Source of the DNA: an uncultured Lachnospiraceae bacterium
GTDB lineage: Bacteria; Bacillota; Clostridia; Lachnospirales; Lachnospiraceae
Length of the DNA stretch: 60,142 bases
Assembly (NCBI GenBank): GCA_910588825.1
Contig: CAJURF010000012.1
Coordinates: forward strand, 3,309 to 63,450
Reading direction: 5' to 3'
Below are positions 51,177 through 60,138 of this stretch, one piece after another. The position numbers and the translations under genes are program-made. Within the stretch, counting starts at the first letter, position 1. The number at the start of each line of letters is the position of its first letter. A model generated the notes under the pieces. The model did no database searches. It was given only the letters and a program-made list of their open reading frames with translations, and was not told where the DNA came from.

Positions 51177-53672
51177 ATGATCATAAAAGAACTGCATAAT
51201 GACTGGATTATGCATCAGTCAGGTTCCTCTGAGATACTGCCGGCCGTGGTTCCCGGCAGTGTATACCACGACCTGCTCCTCAATCACAAAATGGAATCTC
51301 CCTATTACCGGGATAACGAGCTTAAGGCTCTGAAAATTATGGAACACGATTTCGAATATGAAACCATATTCTCTGTAGATGACCATCTGCTGAACTGCCA
51401 AAAGATACTTCTGATCTTCGAAGGAATCGACACCATTGCGGATATTTACCTGAATAACGTTCTGCTTGCCTCTGTCAATAACATGCACCGTACCTGGGAA
51501 TTCTCTGTAAAAGAGCGGCTAACATACACGGACAACACCCTGCGGGTGATTCTCCACTCCCCCACCAGATATATCCGGGAGGCCAATGAGAAGAATCCCA
51601 TCCCGGGGACTGGCGATGCCATGGCCGGCTTCCCCCACATCCGGAAAGCCCACTGTATGTTTGGCTGGGACTGGGGGCCCCGGCTTCCCGATGCGGGAAT
51701 CTGGAAAGCCGTGAAGCTGGCCGGATTCTGTGATGCCCGGCTAGACAGCGTTTATGTCACCCAGAAACACGAGAATGAGCAGGTATCTGTGCGGTTAAAT
51801 ATTGATGTGGACCGAATCGGTGAAGAACATATCCTCCGATTCGGACGGGATGATGACAGGCTGGCGGGCCTCTCCCTGACCGCTGTGCTCACAGACCCCT
51901 TTGGAAAAAGCTGTGCCCTTTCACCAAGGGAATTGCTGGAAGGCTTTCAGGTGGAAAATCCCCAGCTCTGGTATCCCAACGGCTACGGTCCGCAGCCGTT
52001 GTACACGTTGGAAGTAAGGCTCTTTTCTGATTCCGTTTCCCCTGGACAGCCCGTTCTCTTGGATCAGAAAAAACAACGCATGGGCCTGCGTACCATGACC
52101 ATCTGCCGGGAGCCGGACCAGTACGGGGAATCTTTCTGTCACATGGTAAATGGGATAAAGCTGTTTGCCATGGGCGCTGATTACATCCCGGAGGACAATA
52201 TCCTGGCAGATATTACGCCAGAGCGGACCCGCCATCTTCTAATGCAGGCAAAACAGGCCAACTACAACTGCATCCGCGTGTGGGGCGGCGGTTTCTATCC
52301 TTTTGATTTCTTTTTTGACATCTGCGACGAGCTGGGATTGATCGTGTGGGAAGACTTTATGTTCGCCTGTGCGGTGTATGACCTAAGCGATGAATTTGAG
52401 GCCAATATCCGGGCAGAGTTTGTGGATAACATCAAGAGAATCCGTGGACATGCCAGCCTGGGGCTGTGGTGCGGAAATAACGAGATGGAAATGTTCGTGG
52501 ACGAAGGCGGCCAATGGGTCAGCCATCCCAGACAGAAAAGTGATTATGTAAAAATGTACGAGTACATCATCCCCCAGATTTTGAGAGAATACGATCCACA
52601 GACCTTTTACTGGCCGGCAAGTCCTTCCTCAGGCGGTGCCTTCGATGAGCCCAACGCAGAAAACCGGGGCGACGTCCACTACTGGGATGTATGGCATGGA
52701 GGAAAGCCCATCACAGAGTACCGGAAATTTTATTTCCGATACGTATCCGAATTCGGGTTCCAGTCATTTCCCGGGTTAAAAACCTGCGAAACCTTCACGG
52801 AACCGGAGGACCGGAACATTTTCTCCTATGTGATGGAAAAACACCAAAGAAATTCTGCCGCAAACGGGAAGATTATGAATTATATGGAACAGACTTTTCT
52901 CTATCCCACCAGTTTTGACACAGCCCTGTACGCCTCCCAGCTGCTGCAGGCCGAGGCAATCCGCTGCGGTGTAGAACATTTTCGCAGAAACAGAGGACGC
53001 TGTATGGGCGCAGTGGTATGGCAGCTGAATGACTGCTGGCCCACAGCCAGCTGGTCTTCCATTGATTACTGCGGGAGATGGAAAGCCCTCCATTATTGCG
53101 AAAAGAGAGTTTTCGCTCCCATCTTGCTCTCCTGTGAGGAAGAGGGCATATTAACCCAGGACACCAACCCCAACGCAGAACCCTATCAGGTTAAAAAATC
53201 CATCCGGCTCAACGTGGCCAACGAGACCTTGAAGGATGTGGCTGTTACCGTAAAATGGGCTCTTCGCAATGAAAGGGCACAGGTACTGGACGGGGGAGAG
53301 GAACAGGTACGTGTCCCTGCCCTGACTTCCGTGTGGCTGGACAAAAAAGACCTTCCCGGTGCCGACCTATACGAAAATTATGTGAGCTATGACTGCTTTC
53401 TGGATGGAACGGCAATCTCCGGGGGAACAGTGTTGTTTACCGCGCCCAAACAGTTTCATTTCCGGAATCCCCATCTGCAGGTACGTCATAAGGACGGCTA
53501 TATTATCGTAATCGCCGATGCCTATGCCCGGTGTGTTGAGATTTTAAATGAAGATGACACTTTGCTGCTCTCTGATAATTATTTTGATATGAATGCCGGG
53601 GAAACCCGGGTGAAGATCCTCCATGGAAAGGCTGAAGGACTGAAGGTCAGAAGCGTGTATGATATACGATAA
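51177..53672 (+). CDS. beta-mannosidase, glycoside hydrolase family 2
   Basis: 831 residues. Cuts beta-linked mannose from the non-reducing end of oligosaccharides. N-terminal sugar-binding domain: PAVVPGSVYHDLLLNHKMESPYYRDNE-type text and GIDTIADIYLN. The catalytic acid/base Glu is in LWCGNNEMEMF and the nucleophile Glu in YVSEFGFQSFPG. A beta-mannosidase-type WQLNDCWPTASWSSIDY motif follows. No signal peptide, so it is cytoplasmic and acts on imported oligosaccharides. No transporter is adjacent. It is followed by a palindrome before convergent gdhA. Confidence 0.93.
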   Translation: MIIKELHNDWIMHQSGSSEILPAVVPGSVYHDLLLNHKMESPYYRDNELKALKIMEHDFEYETIFSVDDHLLNCQKILLIFEGIDTIADIYLNNVLLASVNNMHRTWEFSVKERLTYTDNTLRVILHSPTRYIREANEKNPIPGTGDAMAGFPHIRKAHCMFGWDWGPRLPDAGIWKAVKLAGFCDARLDSVYVTQKHENEQVSVRLNIDVDRIGEEHILRFGRDDDRLAGLSLTAVLTDPFGKSCALSPRELLEGFQVENPQLWYPNGYGPQPLYTLEVRLFSDSVSPGQPVLLDQKKQRMGLRTMTICREPDQYGESFCHMVNGIKLFAMGADYIPEDNILADITPERTRHLLMQAKQANYNCIRVWGGGFYPFDFFFDICDELGLIVWEDFMFACAVYDLSDEFEANIRAEFVDNIKRIRGHASLGLWCGNNEMEMFVDEGGQWVSHPRQKSDYVKMYEYIIPQILREYDPQTFYWPASPSSGGAFDEPNAENRGDVHYWDVWHGGKPITEYRKFYFRYVSEFGFQSFPGLKTCETFTEPEDRNIFSYVMEKHQRNSAANGKIMNYMEQTFLYPTSFDTALYASQLLQAEAIRCGVEHFRRNRGRCMGAVVWQLNDCWPTASWSSIDYCGRWKALHYCEKRVFAPILLSCEEEGILTQDTNPNAEPYQVKKSIRLNVANETLKDVAVTVKWALRNERAQVLDGGEEQVRVPALTSVWLDKKDLPGADLYENYVSYDCFLDGTAISGGTVLFTAPKQFHFRNPHLQVRHKDGYIIVIADAYARCVEILNEDDTLLLSDNYFDMNAGETRVKILHGKAEGLKVRSVYDIR

Positions 53673-53708
53673 ACAATGCGGCTGAATGAGGCGATGAGGT
53701 GTATGCGT

Positions 53709-53740
53709 AATTAAGACACGCTCTAAAGCGTGTCTTAATT
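53709..53740. terminator. 32-bp perfect palindrome between convergent genes
   Basis: AATTAAGACACGCT (53709-53722), loop CTAA, AGCGTGTCTTAATT (53727-53740): a 14-bp perfect stem. It lies between the beta-mannosidase and gdhA stops and can serve both strands. It carries two repeat-type ACACGCT ends back to back. No long T-tract follows. Confidence 0.6.
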
Positions 53741-53747
53741 CATCGTT

Positions 53748-55082
53748 TTAGACGATGCCCTGAGCCTTCATGGCATCCACAACTTTTTCAAATCCGGCAA
53801 TGTTGGCGCCTGCCACATAGTTGCCTTCTAAGCCGTAGCGTCTGGAAGCATCTTCACATTTTACAAAGATATCTTTCATAATCTGATGAAGTTTCTGGTC
53901 AACCTCCTCGGCCGTCCAGCTCAGACGCATGGAATTCTGTGTCATTTCCAGAGCGGAAGTAGCTACGCCGCCTGCGTTCGCGGCTTTTCCCGGCAGGAAC
54001 AGGATGCCGTTTTCCTGAATAAATTCTGTGGCATCCAAAGTGGTGGGCATATTTGCACCTTCTGCCACTGCAAAGCATTTGTTCTCTTTGAGTTTCTTAG
54101 CGTCTTCTAAGGTCAGCTCGTTTTGTGTTGCACAGGGAAGGGCGATATCACAGGGAACTGACCAGATGCCTTTGCCCTCTGTATACGTAGCCTGGGGCAC
54201 TTTTTCCACATATTCTTTGATACGTCCCCGGCGCACTTCCTTGATGTCTTTTACCACATCCAGATTGATGCCGCTTGGGTCATACACATATCCGTTGGAA
54301 TCGCTCATTGCCACGACTTTGCCGCCTAACTGGGATGCCTTTTCAACTGCGTAAATGGCAACATTTCCGGAACCGGATACTACAATGGTCTTGTCTTTAA
54401 TGGAATATTTGTGATGTTCCAGCATCTCATTGAGCAGATATACCAGTCCATAGCCTGTAGCCTGTGTACGAATCAGAGAGCCGCCATAGGTAAGTCCTTT
54501 TCCTGTGAGCACACCTTCATAGCGTCCTGTGATGCGTTTGTACTGTCCGTACAGATATCCGATTTCCCTGCCGCCTACGCCGATATCTCCGGCCGGCACA
54601 TCCTGGTTTGGTCCCAGATATTTGCAGAATTCTGTCATAAAGCTCTGGCAGAAACGCATAACTTCTCCGTCTGATTTCCCTTTGGGGTCAAAATCAGAAC
54701 CGCCCTTGCCACCGCCGATGGGCAGTCCGGTCAGTGAATTTTTAAAAATTTGTTCAAAACCAAGGAATTTCAGAATGCTTTGATTTACAGAAGGATGGAA
54801 GCGCAGGCCGCCTTTATACGGTCCGATTGCACTGTTAAACTGTACACGGTAGCCTTTGTTCACCTGTACCTGTCCCTGATCATCCACCCAGGGGATGCGG
54901 AAAGAAATGATACGTTCCGGTTCTACCAGACGCTCCAGCAGAGCCATTTTGCGGTATTCGGTTTCATTGGCATCAATTACTGTTTTCAGAGAATCCAGAA
55001 CTTCACTTACTGCCTGCTGGAATTCAGCTTCACCGGGATTCTTCTCAACAACTTTTGCATAAACTTCTTCGGTATAAGACAT
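53748..55082 (-). CDS. gdhA: glutamate dehydrogenase
   Basis: 444 residues, the hexameric class. Interconverts 2-oxoglutarate plus ammonia and glutamate. Marks: GPYKGGLRFHPSVNQSILKFLGFEQ, LPIGGGKGGSDFDP with the catalytic Lys, PAGDIGVGGREIGYLYGQY, GSGNVAIYAVEKA for the dinucleotide, and AEGANMPTT. The pattern is that of the NADP-preferring assimilatory enzyme, but cofactor use is not certain from sequence. AAGGAGGTATTTTGAA precedes the ATG. Single-gene unit. Confidence 0.97.
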   Translation of the reverse strand: MSYTEEVYAKVVEKNPGEAEFQQAVSEVLDSLKTVIDANETEYRKMALLERLVEPERIISFRIPWVDDQGQVQVNKGYRVQFNSAIGPYKGGLRFHPSVNQSILKFLGFEQIFKNSLTGLPIGGGKGGSDFDPKGKSDGEVMRFCQSFMTEFCKYLGPNQDVPAGDIGVGGREIGYLYGQYKRITGRYEGVLTGKGLTYGGSLIRTQATGYGLVYLLNEMLEHHKYSIKDKTIVVSGSGNVAIYAVEKASQLGGKVVAMSDSNGYVYDPSGINLDVVKDIKEVRRGRIKEYVEKVPQATYTEGKGIWSVPCDIALPCATQNELTLEDAKKLKENKCFAVAEGANMPTTLDATEFIQENGILFLPGKAANAGGVATSALEMTQNSMRLSWTAEEVDQKLHQIMKDIFVKCEDASRRYGLEGNYVAGANIAGFEKVVDAMKAQGIV

Positions 55083-55563
55083 TTCAAAATACCTCCTTGT
55101 CTTGGCGGGTGCTCTCAGAAATCCAATGGTAAAGGAGTCCTAAGCTCACTCTTGGTGTTTTATCTATATTGACCCACAGACGCGCCATCCTGCACTGACA
55201 CAAATACCAGTGTAACAGGCACACCTGAAACGTGTCTCAATAAAATTTCAGCCACGCTCTACGTATTATATATGAAATCACTTAAAAAGGGAAGATTTTT
55301 TACGAAATTTTATTGTCTGACTTTTTCAATTTAAACAGGCAGAGTAAAGAAGTGCATAAAGACAAACAAGCAGCGGCCATTTCACAGCCAGAATTTGGAC
55401 AAACAATTTTAAGTTCCGTTTTGTTTATTCTGTCCAAACTCATGACTGTGGAAAAACTTTGCATTTGCCTTATACCCGCGAGCCAAATGATTTGCCAGCA
55501 GGTCTTCACTATTTCAAGCAAAACAGAAAATCATTTGGCAAATACGTATGCTCTTGAGTATAA
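55083..55563. other. 480-bp intergenic region between gdhA and DUF362 gene
   Basis: The part next to gdhA (about 55083-55220) is its 5' region. A repeat-type end CACGCTCT is at 55253-55260. An inverted repeat GCCAAATGATTT/AAATCATTTGGC (55482-55493 and 55528-55539) lies about 25 bp after the DUF362 stop. The open frames across this stretch have no recognisable product. I see no RNA gene. Confidence 0.5.
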
Positions 55564-56448
55564 TTATCCATCCAGCTCCACCAGTTCATATTCTCTGACA
55601 CCCAGTCCAAGTTCCGCCGCAGCTTCAACTGTATGGATGCCGTTCAAGGATTCCATACGCTCAATCAATGCCGCTTTTCCCGGGTCCGGCGACGCATATA
55701 CAGCGTCCACACATGCCTGGTCAATTGCCACAGGGTCAAGAGAGGCGAAGATACCGATATCCGCCATCTCCGGCTCGTGGGGATTGGCATCGCAGTCACA
55801 GTCTACAGAGAGGCGGTTTGCAACATTGATATACAGCATATTCCGGCTGCCCAGATAATCAATTACCGCACTGTCCGCGTCAGCCATAGACTCAAGGAAA
55901 GAATCATGGTCAGCGGCGAACATATCATCTAATGTTTTACAGGGAGTACCATTGCCGTGAATATATGCTTTTCCAAAAGCAGAGGCAACACCGATGGCAA
56001 CGTTTTTCAACGCTCCGCCAAAGCCGCCCATAGCATGTCCTTTGAAATGGGACAGCACCAGCATGGAATCATACTGTTCCAGATGCCCGCCCACATAGTT
56101 TTCTTTCAACTGATGGCCGTTTCTCACAGGAAGAACCAGCTCCCCTTCTTCATCCATCAAGTCACAGGGCGCAATAGCGGCAAATCCGTGGTCACGGAAT
56201 GTCTGCCAGTGGGCTTCTGTAGTATTTCTGCGTCCCTCATAGGCCGTGTTGCACTCCACAATAGTTCCTTGAAGTTTTTGAACCAGGGGCGCAATCAGAG
56301 ATGGCTGGAGAAAATTATGTCCGCCTGGTTCACCTGTGGAAATTTTAACAGCTGTCTTTCCGTGAAGCTCTCTGCCCAGCGCTTCATAAATCTTTACCAG
56401 GCTTTCCGGCGTGATAGTTTTGGTGAAATATACTTTTGCTTTTTTCAT
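55564..56448 (-). CDS. DUF362 family protein
   Basis: 294 residues from the ATG at 56448 (GGAGAACTGTC before it) beginning MKKAKVYFTKTITPESLVKIYEAL. DUF362 marks: VKISTGEPGGHNFLQPSLI, CNTAYEGRRNTTEAHWQTFRDHG, SHFKGHAMGGFGGALKNVAIG, and a DPVAIDQACVDAVYAS end. A CDCDANPHEP stretch is present but there is no full 2[4Fe-4S] ferredoxin domain as in longer members. Function of the family is not established. No signal peptide. Confidence 0.88.
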   Translation of the reverse strand: MKKAKVYFTKTITPESLVKIYEALGRELHGKTAVKISTGEPGGHNFLQPSLIAPLVQKLQGTIVECNTAYEGRRNTTEAHWQTFRDHGFAAIAPCDLMDEEGELVLPVRNGHQLKENYVGGHLEQYDSMLVLSHFKGHAMGGFGGALKNVAIGVASAFGKAYIHGNGTPCKTLDDMFAADHDSFLESMADADSAVIDYLGSRNMLYINVANRLSVDCDCDANPHEPEMADIGIFASLDPVAIDQACVDAVYASPDPGKAALIERMESLNGIHTVEAAAELGLGVREYELVELDG

Positions 56449-56487
56449 GACAGTTCTCCTTTTCGAATATTGGTGTGTTAAAGCGGA

Positions 56488-56525
56488 GCGTGCAGATTGC
56501 AGGAATGATTTGTAAGACACGCTCT
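56488..56525. repeat. 38-bp short repeat, copy 2
   Basis: 35 of 38 bases match 32169-32206, from GCGTGCAGAT to GACACGCTCT. It lies 40 bp before the DUF362 start codon. Confidence 0.75.
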
Positions 56526-56643
56526 TAGTGAAGCTGATTGGTTATTGTCCATTGTCCGCCCGAAACGGACAATAACGATTCTGCCTGATTCTATTATATG
56601 CGGACAGACCGTAGAAATCAATCATATAACGCCTCTGAAAGGC

Positions 56644-56672
56644 TTGAATTTTAAAGAAAATCTGGATATAAT
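56644..56672 (+). promoter_or_regulatory. sigma-A promoter of the phosphodiesterase gene
   Basis: TTGAAT (56644-56649), 17-base spacer, TATAAT (56667-56672). The -10 is perfect and the -35 is 4 of 6. About 38 bp before the ATG. Confidence 0.7.
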
Positions 56673-56709
56673 GATTGAAACAAATGCAGAAGATTGGAAG
56701 TGAAATCAA

Positions 56710-57255
56710 ATGAAATTAATGATTGCCTCAGATATCCACGGCTCCAGCTTCTATTGTAAGGAAATGCTGGACGCCTTTGACCGGGAGCAGGCGGACAAAC
56801 TGCTTCTTCTGGGAGATATTCTCTACCATGGTCCTCGAAACGACCTGCCAAAAGACTACGCCCCCAAAGCAGTGTTCTCATTGCTGAATGAGAGAAAAGA
56901 AAAACTCCTCTGCGTAAGGGGAAATTGTGACACGGAAGTGGATCAGATGGTGCTGCAATTCCCAATTATGGCCGACTACGCCATATTTTACGCCGGAAAC
57001 CGCATGATCTATGCCACCCACGGCCATAATTTCAACAGGGAAAGCCTTCCCCCTATGCAGTCCAGCGATATTTTACTGCACGGACATACTCATATCCCCG
57101 CATGGGAATCTTTCGGCGTGCATAATCTGTATCTGAATCCGGGCTCCGTCTCCATTCCCAAGGAGGGAAGCGCCCATGGGTATATGACACTTTCGGAAAA
57201 TGAGGTCCTGTGGAAAGACTTGAGCGGCGGCGTCTATCACAAGGAAGTTATCTGA
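56710..57255 (+). CDS. YfcE-type phosphodiesterase (metallophosphoesterase)
   Basis: 181 residues of the YfcE/MJ0936 class. Metal-binding motifs in order: MIASDIHGS, LLGDILYHGPRN, VRGNCDTEVD, YATHGHNF and LHGHTHIPAW. The end NPGSVSIPKEGSAHGYM is typical. These enzymes cleave phosphodiesters with Mn in vitro; the cell substrate is unknown. Single-gene unit with its own promoter, convergent with the atp operon. Confidence 0.92.
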   Translation: MKLMIASDIHGSSFYCKEMLDAFDREQADKLLLLGDILYHGPRNDLPKDYAPKAVFSLLNERKEKLLCVRGNCDTEVDQMVLQFPIMADYAIFYAGNRMIYATHGHNFNRESLPPMQSSDILLHGHTHIPAWESFGVHNLYLNPGSVSIPKEGSAHGYMTLSENEVLWKDLSGGVYHKEVI

Positions 57256-57314
57256 TTCCCAGCCTTTATGAAATGCCCGAGCATATTACCTCGCATTTTC
57301 CAACACAAAAACAA

Positions 57315-57348
57315 ACCCCGGAAATGTATTACACACATCTTCCGGGGT
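57315..57348. terminator. bidirectional terminator between yfcE-like gene and atpC
   Basis: ACCCCGGAA (57315-57323) pairs with TTCCGGGGT (57340-57348). Plus side is followed by ATATTTCGTTTTT, minus side by TTGTTTTTGTG. It ends both the phosphodiesterase gene and the atp operon. Confidence 0.85.
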
Positions 57349-57362
57349 ATATTTCGTTTTTG

Positions 57363-57764
57363 CTATTTTTTCACACTCAACCGTACCAGCGCCCTGTGGA
57401 GCTTGGCTTTCGCCACTTTGTACTCCCGGTCTGTAAGCCCGCTTCTGGCGAGAACATCCTCCGCACGCTTCTTTGCCGCATTGGCACGTTCTTCATCGAT
57501 ATCCTCTTTCCACTCCCAGGTAGTAGCCAGCAGATGGCACGTACCATTCATCATGGAAAGCATTCCACCGATACAGGCAGCATCCCGCCTGGTTCCGTCC
57601 TCAAACACAACATGGGCTTCCCCCATGCCAAGCGCTGTACAGAAGTTCACATGTCTTGCGAGAATCGCCAAGTCCCCTGTAATGCTCCTGCACACAACGC
57701 GAACCACTTCATCTTCAAACAGCAGGCCGTCTGGTGTTCCGATTCGTAATGGAAATGTCGCCAT
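57363..57764 (-). CDS. atpC: F1F0 ATP synthase epsilon subunit
   Basis: 133 residues. N-terminal beta-sandwich: FPLRIGTPDGLLFEDEVVRVVCRSITGDLAILARHVNF, the epsilon signature. A C-terminal two-helix arm follows (ERANAAKKRAEDVLAR and YKVAKAKLHRALVRLS) that can inhibit ATP hydrolysis. The usual GxxGxxPxL-type loop reads TGDLAILARHVN, so it is somewhat divergent. It follows atpD by 12 bp and is last in the operon. Confidence 0.9.
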   Translation of the reverse strand: MATFPLRIGTPDGLLFEDEVVRVVCRSITGDLAILARHVNFCTALGMGEAHVVFEDGTRRDAACIGGMLSMMNGTCHLLATTWEWKEDIDEERANAAKKRAEDVLARSGLTDREYKVAKAKLHRALVRLSVKK

Positions 57765-57776
57765 AGACAGCCTCCT

Positions 57777-59171
57777 TTACTGATTCTTCGCTTTTTCAAA
57801 AACGTCATCAATGGTTCCTGCAAACAGGAAACAGCTCTCCGGAATATGATCACATTCGCCATCCAGGATCATCTTAAAGCCGCGCAAGGTTTCTTTCAGC
57901 GGCACAAGCTGGCCTGGCATACCTGTAAACTGTTCTGCCACAGAGAAGCTCTGGGACAGATAACGCTGTACTTTACGAGCACGGTTTACAGTCAGCTTAT
58001 CTTCTTCTGACAGCTCATCCATACCCATAATCGCGATGATATCCTGCAGCTCCTGATAACGCTGCAACACTCTCTGCACTGCACGGGCAATTTCATAGTG
58101 TTCTTTTCCCACGCCTTCCGGTGACAGGATACGGCTGGTAGAATCCAGCGGGTCCACAGCCGGATAAATACCCTGGCTGGCAATATCACGGGAAAGTGTC
58201 GTGGTGGCATCCAGATGGGAGAAGGTAGTAGCCGGAGCCGGGTCAGTCAAGTCATCGGCAGGCACATATACTGCCTGAACAGATGTGATAGATCCCTTCC
58301 TTGTAGAAGTAATACGCTCCTGCAGTGTTCCCATCTCAGTGGCCAGCGTAGGCTGGTAACCTACGGCTGAAGGCATACGTCCCAAAAGCGCGGACACCTC
58401 GGAACCTGCCTGTGTAAAACGGAAAATATTATCAATAAACAGCAGCACGTCCTGATTCTTCACGTCACGGAAGTATTCCGCCATAGTAAGTCCGGACAGA
58501 CCCACACGCATACGTGCTCCCGGCGGCTCATTCATCTGGCCATAGATCAAAGCCGTTTTATCAATAACGCCGCTCTCTTTCATTTCATTATAAAGGTCAT
58601 TTCCCTCACGGGTACGCTCTCCAACCCCTGTGAATACGGAAATACCACCATGGGCTGTGGCCACATTGTGGATCAGCTCCATGATCAATACGGTTTTACC
58701 AACACCCGCACCGCCGAACAGACCAATCTTACCACCTTTTGCATAGGGGCAGATCAGGTCAACGACTTTGATACCTGTCTCCAGAATCTCTGTAGCCGGC
58801 ATCTGCTCTTCATAAGCCGGAGCAGGACGGTGGATCGGCCATCTCTCTTTTGCTTCAGGGGCCGGCATATTATCCACCGGTTCACCCAAAAGATTAAATA
58901 TACGGCCCAGGCATTCCTCGCCTACCGGAACCGCAATGGGTTTTCCGGTATCCACAGCTTTAGTGCCGCGGACCAGACCGTCAGTGGAACTCATAGCGAT
59001 GCAGCGCACCGTATTATCCCCGATCTGCTGGGCTACCTCAGCCGTCAGCTTTGCGCCTTGGTTATCAATTTCAATGGCATTCAGAAGTGCAGGCAGCTCA
59101 TCGTGCGCAAAGCGGATGTCCAGAACAGGACCGGTGACCTGCACTACTTCGCCAGTGTGTTTTTCACTCAT
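57777..59171 (-). CDS. atpD: F1F0 ATP synthase beta subunit
   Basis: 464 residues from ATG 59171 (MSEKHTGEVVQVTGPV; GGAG site 8 bp before). A longer frame to 59246 would overlap atpG and is rejected. Walker A GGAGVGKTVLI (about 153-163), catalytic GERTREGNDLYNEMKESGV, VLLFIDNIFRFTQAGSEVSALLGRMPSAVGYQPTL-type core, and DELSEEDKLTVNRARKVQRYLSQ. This is the catalytic subunit. Placed between atpG and atpC as usual. Confidence 0.98.
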   Translation of the reverse strand: MSEKHTGEVVQVTGPVLDIRFAHDELPALLNAIEIDNQGAKLTAEVAQQIGDNTVRCIAMSSTDGLVRGTKAVDTGKPIAVPVGEECLGRIFNLLGEPVDNMPAPEAKERWPIHRPAPAYEEQMPATEILETGIKVVDLICPYAKGGKIGLFGGAGVGKTVLIMELIHNVATAHGGISVFTGVGERTREGNDLYNEMKESGVIDKTALIYGQMNEPPGARMRVGLSGLTMAEYFRDVKNQDVLLFIDNIFRFTQAGSEVSALLGRMPSAVGYQPTLATEMGTLQERITSTRKGSITSVQAVYVPADDLTDPAPATTFSHLDATTTLSRDIASQGIYPAVDPLDSTSRILSPEGVGKEHYEIARAVQRVLQRYQELQDIIAIMGMDELSEEDKLTVNRARKVQRYLSQSFSVAEQFTGMPGQLVPLKETLRGFKMILDGECDHIPESCFLFAGTIDDVFEKAKNQ

Positions 59172-59220
59172 GCTTGAATCTCCTTCATGTACATCTGCAT
59201 AACTTCCCGCAGATGCTGTA

Positions 59221-60084
59221 CTAGATGCTCTCCGCACCTGCGACAATCTCCGTGATCTCCTGCGTTATGCTGGCCTGACGAACTCTGTTATAGTGCAGGT
59301 TCAGCTTCTCAATCATTTCCTCGGCATTGCTGGTGGCAGCCTCCATAGCTGTCCTTCTGGCCGCAAGTTCACTGGCCAGACTGTCACAGACACCGCCATA
59401 GATTACTCCCGCCAGATATTCCGGCACAATCGCGTCAAATACCTCAGAGCTGTTGGGCTCATACAAAATCAGACTGCGGACTGCCTCCTTTTCTTCCCCC
59501 GGCTGGACCTGTTCCAGATCTTTTAAGGGAAGCACGGAAAATGTTCTTGGCTGCTGAGACAGCATGGAAACAAATTCTGTGTAGCAAAGCTGAATATGAC
59601 CAAAACTGCCGTTCTTAAATTCTTTACACAGCAGTTTGGCAATCTCAAAGCAGTCTGCCACAGAAATACTGGCAACCTCTGCATATTCTTCGCCAATTGT
59701 CTCAACGCCCCGGCGCTGGAAATATTCCACCGCTTTCTTCCCAATGGGCAGTACCATATAGTCTTTTCCTTCTGCCTCCGCTTCCAGACTTTTAAACAGG
59801 TTGGAATTATATCCGCCTGCCAGTCCTCGGTCACCGGCAATCACCACATAGCAATATTTTTCACTTGCCGCATCTCTGGAATAAACAGAAGAAAAATCAG
59901 TATTTCCCACTGCAATATCCCGAAGTGTCTGATGCAGCTCCCTGAAATAAGGGCGGCAGGTTTCCGCCCGTTCCTTCGCCTTACGCAGTTTGGAGGACGC
60001 CACAAGTTCCATCGCCTTGGTAATCTGCATCGTGTTGCTGACACTTTTAATCCGCAGCTTTACCGCTTTCATATTTGCAGCCAT
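59221..60084 (-). CDS. atpG: F1F0 ATP synthase gamma subunit
   Basis: 287 residues. The N-terminal helix MKAVKLRIKSVSNTMQITKAMELVASSKLRKA and the C-terminal helix RTAMEAATSNAEEMIEKLNLHYNRVRQASITQEITEIVAGA form the rotating shaft. GDRGLAGGYNSNLF is the conserved central motif. It starts 58 bp from the window edge with an AGGAGG site. atpA is expected just beyond the window. Confidence 0.97.
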   Translation of the reverse strand: MAANMKAVKLRIKSVSNTMQITKAMELVASSKLRKAKERAETCRPYFRELHQTLRDIAVGNTDFSSVYSRDAASEKYCYVVIAGDRGLAGGYNSNLFKSLEAEAEGKDYMVLPIGKKAVEYFQRRGVETIGEEYAEVASISVADCFEIAKLLCKEFKNGSFGHIQLCYTEFVSMLSQQPRTFSVLPLKDLEQVQPGEEKEAVRSLILYEPNSSEVFDAIVPEYLAGVIYGGVCDSLASELAARRTAMEAATSNAEEMIEKLNLHYNRVRQASITQEITEIVAGAESI

Positions 60085-60104
60085 ATGCTACCTCCTCGTA
60101 TAAT

Positions 60105-60138
60105 AAGTGTATAGCCAATCAAAACAGGCTATAGACTT
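60105..60138. other. imperfect inverted repeat upstream of atpG
   Basis: AAGTGTATAGCC (60105-60116) and GGCTATAGACTT (60127-60138), 11 of 12 complementary with a 10-base loop. It lies 20 bp before the atpG start, close to its ribosome site. No T-tract on the minus strand. It could be an mRNA processing or stabilising element. Confidence 0.5.

Noticed and set aside
55300..55560. Small genes in the gap between gdhA and the DUF362 gene
   Set aside because: Frames exist on both strands but overlap each other, lack ribosome sites and resemble no family I know.
55564..56448. Ferredoxin-type iron-sulfur domain in the DUF362 protein
   Set aside because: Only a CDCD stretch is present; the CxxCxxCxxxC pairs of the longer DUF362 proteins are absent.
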